This document shows positions 1-10,568 of a DNA stretch of 62,000 bases, in pieces. Within the stretch, counting starts at the first letter, position 1. Every line of letters starts with the position of its first letter. A program made the translations under genes and the position numbers. Below the pieces are notes generated by a model. It had not been told where the DNA came from. It was given only the letters and a program-made list of their open reading frames with translations, and did not search any database. This DNA is from Bolinopsis microptera (Eukaryota > Ctenophora > Tentaculata > Lobata > Bolinopsidae), in NCBI RefSeq assembly GCF_026151205.1, contig NC_087075.1, forward strand, positions 7,987,303 to 8,049,302, given 5' to 3'.

Positions 1-155
1 TCCCAGGGGAAGTGTGAGACACGTTTTTCCTCCCGTCCGCCGCACCCAACATAGGACACGCACTGGTGTTTGATTTGTCCAATGGTGGGAAGGTTTTTAA
101 TTTTTTTTTTTTAAATTTTTTTATTTTTTTTATTATTTTTTTTTTTAAAATGTTT

Positions 156-930
156 TTAGGCCAGTAATAGACGTGGTTGGGGAGTACCCGTTATGAGGTG
201 ACTGCAGTTTCTGAAATCCATGTCTGTGTTGTTCTGAGTGTAGTGTTTTGAGTTTTTTGATGATTTTGGGCAGCTTGTGTGGCCGAGTGTCAGTTTGGGG
301 GTGTGTCCTGGGACCGTCAAAAAGTTGACCATTTTTTCCTGATTCAGTCTTTGACTTGGTTGTCGAATTTGACGCTTGATGTATTTGTAGGATTTTTGTT
401 GAATGGACACTTCAAATAGTGGATTCACGATAGTGCCAAGCTTGGCCAGCTCATCAGCCTTTTTTCGTTCCCTCCTATATTCCACAAATCGGTTGTGCTG
501 CAATCCATCGTATATCTAGCGTGTTGTTGGATCCGAGTGGGGGAATTATATAAAAACAGAGAGTTCGTAATGTCTCTTGTATTCTACTCGCGTTGAAAGT
601 TGCGGTGGAGAGAGACATGAATAGATGGATAGACCTGTGTCAGACCACATATAATGATGATGTGTGTGTTTGGTATATGTAATAGATATTTGCAAGCTTT
701 TTTCAAAAAATGATACCGGTGAGCTCCTGGTTTGGTAAAACAGGCAATAATCCTCCCCCCCAGGAGCTTGAATGATCTTTCTTCATAAAAGGGTGGTGGA
801 TTAATGTTGTCTGTTGGTGAAGATATAGCCACCCCGCATACCGGAGTCCCTGTGAGTGACCCGTCAGTAATAGCCAGTGATTGTTTTCACACTGGTAATG
901 ATGTAAATGGTGTTTTTGAAGTGAATCTCT
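156..930 (-). pseudogene. RNase H domain remnant of the same element
   Basis: Reading the minus strand from about 930, the phrase AITDGS followed shortly by VCGVAI matches the first catalytic block (TDGS) of retrotransposon RNase H. At 430-480 the phrase KKADELAKLG matches its C-terminal block (usually NExADELAK). A stop precedes the TDGS block and the middle of the domain is not recognisable, so the domain is decayed. The last part (156-430) ends at a stop directly before the A-rich tail, so it is the C-terminus of the element's polyprotein. Confidence 0.65.
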
Positions 931-1243
931 CTATATTCAGTGTTTATCGAGCTTTCTTTCCCTCCTCTTCTCTCCACTCCTCCTCTCTTCTCCAACCCAG
1001 GTAGTTTTGTGACGGTGGAAGTGCCGTCCCCGCATCATGGTTGGTGTTGTTAGGTCTCTCGTTGCTCTAGGTGGAATGAAAATGAATCTGCCATGAATTG
1101 TTTGTTGATAGTGGTATGATTTTTGAATTTTGATAGTTATACCCTTCCTGGGGAAGGCGATAGTTTTCAAGAGTGAGCTGCCAAAAGCTTGTAGCTGGCC
1201 GCACCCTTTGCTGCTTCGCCTGGCAGGAACATGTATGATGTCA

Positions 1244-1524
1244 TAGTGTCCGGTGAGTGATTCAAGGCGAGAAAAGGGTTGCTTGGCCTGCAACCGGACA
1301 CAATCTGAGTTGCCATATGCCCTAACACGGGCGGGGGGGGGGTTTGAGTTTCTTACCGTTATAGTCCGTTTGAGTGGCCCTGATCCAATAAAAACTAGTG
1401 TCGGTGAGGTGTTCAATGCGATAAAAGGTGTGCTTGGCATGGCACCAGACATCATTCTGAGTGCCAATGCCTGAACACGTTTGAGTTTCTTCGCGTTATA
1501 GTCCGTTTGAGTGGCCCCTGATCC
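1244..1524. repeat. Diverged direct duplication, about 130-140 bp twice
   Basis: Positions 1244-1386 and 1397-1524 share the same succession of words: GTGTC-GGTGAG near the start, GTTTGAGTTTCTT in the middle, and GTTATAGTCCGTTTGAGTGG near the end. It lies between the RT and RNase H parts of the retrotransposon and contributes to its decay. The first copy also holds a 10-base G run. Confidence 0.6.
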
Positions 1525-1529
1525 ATATA

Positions 1530-3015
1530 CTACAGCAGTAGGATAGGATTGGACGGATGACAGCCGTGTACATCCATTTGCATGCTTTGGGGCTCATACC
1601 CCATTGTGGGGCCGACAGCTCTTCGACATTGCATGAGGGATGCCGTGGCTTTTTTGGTGGTGTTGATGATATGTTCATTGAAGTTGAGTTTGCTGTCCAA
1701 GGTCACTCCTAGAAATTTAGCAGACTTGGAAAGACCTATAATGTTGTTGCCAACTGTTATAGGTCTTAGAGTCCACTTACTATTCCAGGTAAACATGACT
1801 ATCTGAGTTTTAAGGGCGCTAATAGATAGCTCTTTGGTTCTGCACCAATTTTCTATCGTTTTAATAGTTTTGCATGTTCGGTCCCAGATGATGTCTAAAT
1901 CATCCCCTTCCGCTAGAGACAACAGATCATCCGCAAAGGCTTGCAGGTAACCCGGGATGTCTTTTGCGGTAAAGGAAAGGAGATCGTCGACTACCAGGTT
2001 CCAGAGAAAAGGAGAGAGAATGCCTCCTTGGGGGCAACCTCGCCTGATCCGAACCCTTCTCGACTTATCCTTATGATTTAGTGTGATGAATCGATTGGTT
2101 ACCATGTTGATGATCCACTGTGCTGTAGCCAAGTCCACTTTCGTAGCCTTGACTGCTTCAGAGATAGCCTTGAACGAGACATTATCGAAGGCGCCCTCTA
2201 GAAAGACACCTAGGACATATCCTTTCTTGGCTATTCTGCGCTCAATGGTGTGAGTAACTTTATGAAGTGCCGCTTCTGTGGAGCAGCCCTTCTTAAAGCC
2301 GAATTGTCGTTTGTTGATATCATTAGCTATGTTGAGGTCATGTTGCATATGCCATAAGATCACTTTCTCCTGCAACTTTAACATCACAGGCGAAAGAGTG
2401 ATCGTTCGAAATGACTTAGCTTTGTTGTAGTCGGTTTTTCCAGGCTTAGGGAGAAAGATTCCAAGAGAGTCCCTCCACAAAGTTGGGATGTGTTGCGTTT
2501 CATGGTTTTTTGTCATAATGTTTTTTGTTATGTCTTTGATATGAGCCCAGGCTTTCTGGAATATGATAGGTTTTAGAGTGTCAGGTCCTGCAGCCTTCAA
2601 GGGATCGAAGGATAGGAGAGCCTTTTCGATTCTTTCAGGGCTGTAGATTTTGTCTAGTAAGTCTGTGGAGATGGGTAAGGGGCAGAGAGGCGGAACTGGC
2701 GGATCAGTAACACTCTCCTTGAAGTGGGTTTGTGTCATGACCTCCAGTGTCTCCTCTGCGTTTTTGGTGAGTTCGCCATTTGGTTTATAAACGGCTTCAA
2801 GTTTGTTATTGGTGTCAGTACAGGTTTTCAGAATCTTGTTCATCCTTCCAGATTCCTTAACCGATTCTGTGTCTGCGCAGAATTTCCGCCACGCATTGCG
2901 CTGGGAGTTGGACAGGATCTTGTTGTATTGCTTGTTGCTTTCTCTAAGAGCGAGCCACGAAGCATCAGTTTTGATTCGACGAGCTGTGATGAGTTTGCGT
3001 CTTTTATTAGATGTT
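1530..3015 (-). pseudogene. Reverse transcriptase domain, inactivated
   Basis: This open stretch of more than 430 codons shows the non-LTR RT order: AGPDTLKP near residue 85, the FGFKKGCSTE block near 181, GAFDNV at 217-222, RRGCPQGGILSPFLWNL at 267-283, and the catalytic FADD at 303-306. The first catalytic aspartate normally sits in a motif of the form LDIEGAFD. Here the text reads FLEGAFD, so two residues including that Asp are missing, which should abolish activity. The frame is open upstream of the first Met to about 3015. Downstream the coding shifts frame near 1600-1680 into WGMSPKACKWMYTAVIRPI, the conserved block after the RT thumb. It would have copied element RNA at a nicked target site. 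Confidence 0.85.
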
Positions 3016-3279
3016 TAAAGACAAATACTACTGATAAACATCCTGACTCATATACTGATGTAATCTCGCAGCGTGGCTAGAACTATGCCAACAATAATTG
3101 ATAGGTGAACTGTGCTCGGTTGGGCCTGGGTAACACTCAATCCCAGTCTTGAAACCGTGCCAGATTATCTAACATTACTAAAATATTGCTCGTGATTGTT
3201 AATCACCCGTCTAATTGTAGATGATGGTTATCACTGTAATAGTCTGGAGGTCGCAAACTTGCTCTGTTCCTCAACCCAT

Positions 3280-3500
3280 ATCGTGGTTCTGGTTCCGGTA
3301 TCTCTTGATCACTTGATGGTTCTGTTCTCCAGCATCCAGCTGATCTGTGCCCAGTAATCGACCGGGATTCCCAGTACCGGGAATCCCGGTACCGGGATTG
3401 GCAATTATGAGCTATCCCGGTCCCGGTCAAATGCTGATTTATGATCTCGGTCCCGGTCCCGGTTAATTCAGGATTCTTGGTCCCGGTCAATCACTCAAAT
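3280..3500. repeat. 'ACCGGGA' low-complexity repeat block, copy 1
   Basis: Clustered CCCGGTCCCGGT and GGTACCGGGAATCCCGGT words, themselves partly palindromic. A second block in the same orientation lies at 7078-7195 on the other side of the fold-back element, and a third at 30520-30605. Just left of it (about 3203-3310, minus strand) a short reading RYGLRNRASLRPPDYY resembles the basic C-terminal tails of LTR-element pol proteins, but it is too short to call. Confidence 0.6.
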
Positions 3501-3612
3501 TTGCCGGGATTTTGGCCTGGATCTTTTACATAATTTCATTCACTGTGATTTTAAGTTTTTCCTTTCATTCATTTTGAATTTCATCTTTAAACATCCTCTG
3601 AGACGAAACGGA

Positions 3613-6600
3613 ATCTCGTTAGCTTTTCGTGTTAAAAGCGATTTCTCAACGGTTATCACCTCTCTAGATGATTCTCAAAACATTTGGACTTTATTGCATT
3701 TTTGAAATAAATGCAATAAGGGCGTTTTCGGCCACACCCTTTTTCAGGGTTTTGCGGTCACTCAAATTTTTGTATTTCAGTCCAGGAAGGTTTTAAAGAC
3801 TATTCCGATAAACCAAAATGTGCCTAATAGCCACATTTATATACAACTTATGAAGCAACATATACCTTAAAATGCTTCGTTTCGGAAATATGGCCGAAAA
3901 ACGGTTTTTGGCTTGACGCAGTTCAAATTTCCGTGATTTTTGGCATTTCCGCCTAGGAAGGTGGTAGAGACTATTCTGATACACTAAAATGTACATAATG
4001 GCCACATTTATATACAACTTATGAAGCAACATATACCCTAAAAGGCTTATTTTCGGAAATGTGGCTGAAAAACGGATTTTTGCTGAGCGATAATATTCAC
4101 AAATGGGCTATTGGACTGTTAACTAGAACGGTCTTCAAGACTCATGAGCAACATAGCATTTGTCACAAGATGTAAGATGAGTCACTTTGTGTCCAGAAAC
4201 ACCTACAAAAATTAGAGAATGATCTACTTTATTGGGCATCTCTCTTAATGGGCCAGGCCAGCAGCATATTTGTGTCTTACGAAAAGGCGATTTTTCAAAA
4301 TTACGGTTTCTTTAGTAAAGGTCAATGGGTCAGTTGCTAACAGTAAATTGTTTGAAATTGCCGACTCAAGCACATCATATACTCAAAAACGCTCACTTTA
4401 GGAGTGATTAGTAAATAAGTTTAACTACTGCATGATTTGTGAAAACTCCAACACTTTTTTATTGGCACCAATTTAGCCAAAATGTAATGACAAAAATTCA
4501 TTTTTCTATTTATTCATGCCATGAAACTTAACCATGATATGTATAATGTACTAAGAATACCGGACCTAAAATAATTCGGCACTGTTTCCGGGCCCCATAT
4601 CCTTTTTTCAGTCGCATAGATTTTCCCATCGTATGATAATGTGTGTCATTGACTGGCTAGTTCTTCTGTTATTACAGCAGTGAGCTGCCTCGAGATCTTA
4701 TCTGGGGCATGGGCACAAATACTAGAACATTAAAACTGTAATTCTAGAACCTCAGATAAAGGTTACTTGGCAGAATAGCATTAGCAGGGTTCGAGATTTG
4801 ACTGAGGGCATTCAGGTAACATACCAGGTTCATATCACCAGTTGAGGTGAATCTTAATTTCGGCATGCAGTGCCTTATAAGTTATAAGCTTATAGTAGGA
4901 TCAAGGGGTTTATATAATAGAAGGTCTCGAGATGCTGATTTGGCTATTTAGGTTTCAAATGTAAAATGTTTCCAGCTGTGGGTAAAGTGGATTTTAGAGC
5001 GGGGAGGGGGTCTTAATGACAAAAATCTGAACGATATCTTACTAACGGGACACTACGGGACAAGGGACGGATCTCGGGCCTAATAGCTGGAGTCTGCACC
5101 TAGATGGTCAACGTGAGGATAGCATGAGGATTTAGGATGCTCTGCCTGCCTTTCATAAGGTCTTGTAACCCCGAAAGCTGGTATATCTTATCTAAATTAA
5201 CCTTGGTTACATCCCGTGCTGTTTCGAATATATAATTAGATTTATAGGTCCAATATCAAGCAAAGAGTCTGATCTCCGGTACTGATGTTACACTTACATG
5301 ATCTTCGACGCGAGGATCTCCGAACTCCGATCTTAAAGTTGAATCTCAGAGCCAAAAAGAGGAACCTAAGCCTCGGTTCTTCTCTTTGAGAGACAAACAG
5401 GAAATTCGGTGTTATCAACTCAAAGTCGGATTCGTAGCACAATTGAAAACCAAAGAATAAAAATCTTAATGAATTCCTGACATCCTAAAATTAATATCAG
5501 GTCGTATTCGATTCAGTGGCCCAAACTCCAGTAGGTTACAAGACTTAAGTTCAAGTCGAGGAACACTTTGATTAAGTATGATCCTTGTCTAGTTGGAATT
5601 TTCGCATATCATGCAGTAGTTATCTACTAATCACTCCTAAACTGAGCGTTTTAGAGTCGAATCTCGAACCCTGCCATTCGGCCAAGTAATCTTAATCTGA
5701 AGTTCTAGAATTACAGTTCTAATGTTCTAGTACTAATGTATTAGTGCCCTAGATAAGATCTCGAGGCAGCTGTAATAACAAAAGAGCTAGCCAGTAACAA
5801 CTTGATTAAAAAACTAGGGAATGACACACATTATCATACGATGGTAAAATTTATGCGAACCAAACCACTGCGGTATTATTAAACTGCGGCCAACAGATCT
5901 CAAACCAGGGATAAGAGACCAATATTGGTCGAGACAGCGAAATCAATCATAATTTTAAAGTGGGGTACTGGTCAGCGGTCAAGCAACAATCTGGACCAGA
6001 TCCAGTGCCGATTTATTTTAGGTCCGGTATAGTATTCTTGACCAGTACATATATCATGGTTTCATGGCATAAATAAATAAAAAGTTTGAAGTTGAATTTT
6101 GGTCTGGCACATATCAAATTTAAAAATTAAATTGGTGCCAAGGAAAAATTGGGGGGTTTTCACAAATCATGTAGTAGTTATTTACTAATGACTCCTAAAA
6201 TGAGCATTTTTGAGTAAATGATGTGCATGAGTCGCCAAATGCGACCAATTCGCTGTTAGCTGCCGAACCTTTGACCTTAAGAAACCGTAATTTTGAAAAA
6301 TCGCCCTTTTGTAAGACACAAATATGCTGCTGGCCTGGCCCATTAAGAGAGATGCCCAATAAAGTAGATCATTCTCTAATTTTTGTAGGTGTTTCTGGAC
6401 ACAAAGTGACTCATCTTACATCTTGTGACAAATGCTATGTTGCTCATGAGTCTTGAAGACCGTTCTAGTTAACAGTCCAATAGCCCATTTGTGAATATTA
6501 TCGCTCAGCAAAAATCCGTTTTTCAGCCACATTTCCGAAAATAAGCCTTTTAGGGTATATGTTGCTTCATAAGTTGTATATAAATGTGGCCATTATGTAC

Positions 6601-6978
6601 ATTTTAGTGTATCAGAATAGTCTCTACCACCTTCCTAGGCGGAAATGCCAAAAATCACGGAAATTTGAACTGCGTCAAGCCAAAAACCGTTTTTCGGCCA
6701 TATTTCCGAAACGAAGCATTTTAAGGTATATGTTGCTTCATAAGTTGTATATAAATGTGGCTATTAGGCACATTTTGGTTTATCGGAATAGTCTTTAAGA
6801 CCTTCCTGGACTGAAATACAAAAATTCGAATGACCGCAAAACCCTGAAAAAGGGTGTGGCCGAAAACGCCCTTATTGCATTTATTTCAAAAATGCAATAA
6901 AGTCCAAATGTTTTGAGAATCATCTAGAGAGGTGATAACCGTTGAAAAATCGCTTTTAACACAAAAAGCTAACGAGAT
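3613..6978. mobile_element. Fold-back element 1 (3.4 kb, long inverted arms)
   Basis: The left end reads ATCTCGTTAGCTTTT from 3613 and the right end at 6978 is its reverse complement. The match continues inward through the whole left arm to about 4810 and through the right arm back to about 5640, with a 79-codon stretch (3793-4032 minus, 6559-6798 plus) read identically from both arms. The centre (about 4810-5640) is less clearly paired. The right arm also repeats an internal word (GTAGTTAT(C/T)TACTAAT) near 5606 and 6170. No transposase is visible, so this is a non-autonomous fold-back element or an inverted duplication. I see no clear target duplication. Confidence 0.75.
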
Positions 6979-7077
6979 AGCCTTTTAGAACGGTTGGGAT
7001 CCGACTACAAATAAAACAATGTTTAAAATTGCTAAACAAGTTTGAGTAATAAATTATGATCATGAATTAACCAGTAA

Positions 7078-7195
7078 TCGGCCGGAATTCCCGGTACCGG
7101 GAATCCCGGTACCGAGATTGGCAATTTTGGGCTATCCCGGTCCCGGTCAAGTCACATTTTTCTTCCCGGTCCTGGTCCCGGTCAAATTATGCGGA
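7078..7195. repeat. 'ACCGGGA' repeat block, copy 2
   Basis: Same words as the block at 3350-3430 and in the same orientation (CAGTAATCG, then CCGG-rich text, then TATCCCGGTCCCGGTCAA). Because the blocks are direct copies while the sequence between them is an inverted repeat, the fold-back element probably landed in, or was duplicated with, this repeat. Confidence 0.6.
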
Positions 7196-8687
7196 TCCCC
7201 CAGACAACCATAACACGAGGTTAACGAAAATATGGAATATAATAACCCCTAACTTAAAAATATTTGATTATTCTGTTAGTATTTCTTGCCTGAAATCCAC
7301 TTGCCAACCAGCATTGTCATGCCGTGCCAACCAGCATTGTCATGCCGTGTATGACTGGACAAATACAGATTTTGATATTATTAACCTTAAAATTTCGTAG
7401 GCTCCTGTAGGGATTCCACCTGACCTCCAAAATTTCATGACCAAATCGACTTACTCTGCCAGCTAAGCGTATTCCAGTTGAATGTGATGTGTGAGTGAGT
7501 AAGTGTAGTGTAAAGAGATCCTATTTTTGTATCCAATTTGAATTCTAATAAAGACCCTAAGCATTATGATCAAATTTTTAGTACAATAGTTATATCAGGG
7601 TTGACATCTATGATTAATATTATAACCCAACATTCATTTTTTTCTCCCCTAAATTTAAACCCCCGGCCCCCACTTAAGACATTTAGCCATGATTTAACAC
7701 CCAAAATACTTACCGTCCTTAATAATTGTAAAGACCATTTGTTACAAAATAGCTTATGTCCCTAGAAGGGTGTTCTGCTAACAGTTTTCGACTGACTTGA
7801 ATGTCCTGCACAGCAGATTGAAGCTTCTTAAATTATTTTTTATTCTTATTGTATTGCTGTGTAAATTTGATTCTAATTCTAATTCTAATTCTAATAGCTG
7901 CTAGAATAGTACATGCCAAATATTCCCTCTTACACCCACAAATTATAATGCCTTCCTATCAACCAGACTAGCGTTCTGGTGTGTACAAAAGCTACCAGCC
8001 AGTACATTCCTTGCCCCGCTAGTTGATTGTCAAAAAACCATACAGCTCAGAACAAATGGCCATTTACTACTAAGAGCATTATATGTTTTCATTTGTTTAC
8101 ATTTTATGCTGTTTACTCTCCTGTACTTCTAAAAAACCGCTCCATCGATCACTTTCTACTTTAATTATTTAATTCCGTTAGAGGAGTACTCGCAGTCCCT
8201 AGCCGTGTACTTGTTAGAGCAGTTTATTAGAGAAACAGGTAACATTGCATAGTTTATAGTGTGTGTCACTGATAAAATCAGTGATATTTACGGCAGATGC
8301 CAGATCCTGTAATAAAACGGAATCATAGCTTATAATATTTTTTATAGATTACAGCGGCTACACTTCTAAATTTGCTTCGCACACACCATACACATTTGTA
8401 CATTCCAATTTCCATTGATAGATATATTCGCACGTGTGCGCGGCTCTGATCACGCCACAGCCCACAATTAATTGGCAAATATCATATTAGAGACACACCG
8501 AATTATAGACCAAAATGTGTCTAAGAGTTTTATGTAAACCACACTTGCTTCAGCATTTCTGCCAAAATTTGAGTGTGCATCACCGGAACTTCGAGATTTG
8601 CGTGAATTGTCGAGTTGTACAGACAGATCCGTCTGATAAAATCGATCTGCCGACACACAAAGCTTACAAAAGATTTGTGTCTTAATA
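7196..8687. other. No gene seen; probable retrotransposon 3' tail
   Basis: No coding exon is convincing here. A 23-bp word (GCCAACCAGCATTGTCATGCCGT) is tandemly doubled near 7310-7350. At 7850-7903 the text ends in four copies of ATTCTA after a TATTGCTGTGTAAATTTG stretch, the kind of short tandem tail seen at the 3' ends of CR1/RTE-type non-LTR elements, so a decayed plus-strand element may end at about 7903. The rest is AT-rich sequence without recognisable content. Confidence 0.35.
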
Positions 8688-9450
8688 TATAGGGTGGGCC
8701 AAAAGTCAGTGGGCATACGTTGGCCTTAATAGCTCCGCTGTGTTTTATATTTTAGAGCTGTTGCTTTGCAGATGGCATACTGTACTTACTGGTTCGAGGA
8801 TTTCGTCGTCAAAATTTGAAAATTCGAATATTTTAGACCACGCCCATTCAATATTAAAACACCTATATTGTTTTCTCTGAACATGCTGAACGCCTATTTT
8901 TTCAGAGACGGTAGATTATTAAATGTTGCATATGATCCGAAAACATGAGGCAAAACGGATTAGAAATGACCAAGTTATCAAGCATTTTCTGTATCTTGTT
9001 AACAATATTGACTGGGTGATTATGTGACACCGTGACACGACACCTTAATTGGGCACCCTTAACAATTCCCATAATGTTTAAAGGGGTGGTTAACGGGGTC
9101 ACCTAATCACGTGATTAGGTAAACCAATCTCCTGATCACACGTAATGAATAAACTCGTTATGCTTCATATCTCTGTCATCTAAGAAGTTACAGTTCTAAT
9201 TTTTTCAGGACAAACGTAATTCGAATGGCCAAACACAATTCAATAAAATTTAGCTCGATTCGACTATCAAAACTATTATATAAAAACTATATCAAATTAA
9301 TGCAAAAATGAACCTTCATTTGAAAAAATGAACTCTAATATTTATCGATTTGACAAATTCCTTGAACTAGTGGTGGTAGTAAGTCATACCAGAAAGAATT
9401 ATTTCAATTGGGCACTCAGTGATTGAGCTATTAAGGCCACCCTGTATATA
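8688..9450. mobile_element. Mariner-like non-autonomous element
   Basis: The left end (TATAGGGTGGGCC at about 8688, with GGCCTTAATAGCTC at 8722) and the right end (GAGCTATTAAGGCCACCCTGTATA, ending near 9450) are imperfect inverted repeats flanked by TA. GGGTGGCC-type termini with TA targets are typical of Tc1/mariner elements (family knowledge). No transposase frame survives inside. Related internal sequence recurs at 10030-10260. Confidence 0.5.
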
Positions 9451-10568
9451 TATAAGGCCACTTTTTGCCACTTAACCGCTTTTCTTGTTTGTCAAATAAC
9501 TTTAGTTGTGAACATCGTTAAAGGTTGCAGATTTATCGAGGGTGTTCATATAATCAGGAAGACAATTTTACGTAGGATAATCAGTTAATTGGATAATAAG
9601 CAATAAGCTAATGAGCAAATATTTAAAAACTTTTTTATAGGCTCAAAATGATTGGAATAGCTTAAAACACGGAGAAAAGTAGTTTTTAGTTATCAGGAAT
9701 TACTAAGTCGAAAGGGCTGAAACTGAAAAACGTTAACCACAGGGTATTAGAGTTTCATAATTAATTTATATTAACTAATAAAGAATGGCTATTCTATAAT
9801 ATACACCAGATACACCACATTTTACTAGCTCTAATATTGTTCAGATACACCAGACTTTATTAGCTCTACTATTATAATTGTGGAGTTATACCAGACGTAG
9901 ACGTCACTAGTTCTTATATTGTTAATATACACCATACTTCACTAGTATTTATATTGTTACGATACACCAGACTTTAGTAGCTCTAATGTTGTTCAGATAC
10001 ACCAGAATAGCTCTAATATTATAGATATACTAGGAATAATAGAGGGGGCCAAAAGTCCCGTTACACACGTGTTTAATATTTATAACTATTCATTCGAGAA
10101 GTCTGTCGTCAACATTCGAAAATTCGAATATTTCAGACAATATTAAATCCCAATAATGTTTTATAATGATTTATTTTTCAGAAACTCAGCAACCGCTGCA
10201 AGAATTGAAATGCCGAAAATCATTTGAAAATTCTCGTCGATTATATGTTGGGCCATGCGTTTGATCATCTATGGAGATTGGAGGTCACTCTGATTTAGTT
10301 ATTGAAAAGGAAATGTAAAACCAAGGTATGTGATATATGTTGCAAGTGACCATGTGGTCAAGTATTCATTTCTAACCTCCGGTTTGTGCTACCAAGCATT
10401 GATTCAGTCGATATTGGTCGCTCTGCATGTTGTTTTAAGTTACTTTTCAAATAGATCCAATGCTGGATTATATTAATGAGCTATTAATATAAAATAAATC
10501 CTTTTGGGTATGCTTAAACAAATCTTTACGTATCATGAATAATCTAATGTGACATAATATATTTCAGG
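9451..10568. other. Short repeats and a decayed mariner-like relative
   Basis: At 9800-10020 a word of the form ATACACCAGACTTTA-TAGCTCTA is repeated about five times with variation. At 10030-10260 the text GGGGGCCAAAAGTC, then CGAAAATTCGAATATTT, parallels the interior of the mariner-like element at 8688-9450, so it is a diverged partial copy. I see no exon until the acceptor at 10561-10568. Confidence 0.4.

Larger units (their letters stand above)
94..3020 (-). mobile_element. 5'-truncated non-LTR retrotransposon (I/Jockey-like superfamily)
   Basis: A minus-strand element. It carries, in order, a reverse transcriptase region (about 3015 down to 1500), RNase H remnants (about 930 down to 430), and an A-rich tail seen as T-runs on the plus strand at 94-149, directly after the last stop. 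RT followed by RNase H and a poly-A-like tail is the layout of the I group of non-LTR elements; that assignment is from family knowledge and not from a search. The endonuclease domain expected upstream of RT is missing, consistent with 5' truncation during target-primed insertion. Frameshifts and stops show that the copy is dead. Confidence 0.8.

Noticed and set aside
937-1467. 176-codon minus-strand ORF as a separate gene
   Set aside because: It lies inside the decayed retrotransposon, spans the diverged duplication and a G run, and has no recognisable domain.
3793-6798. Identical 79-codon ORFs on opposite strands as a duplicated gene
   Set aside because: They are the two arms of the fold-back element; the codon pattern and repeated phrases do not look like a protein.
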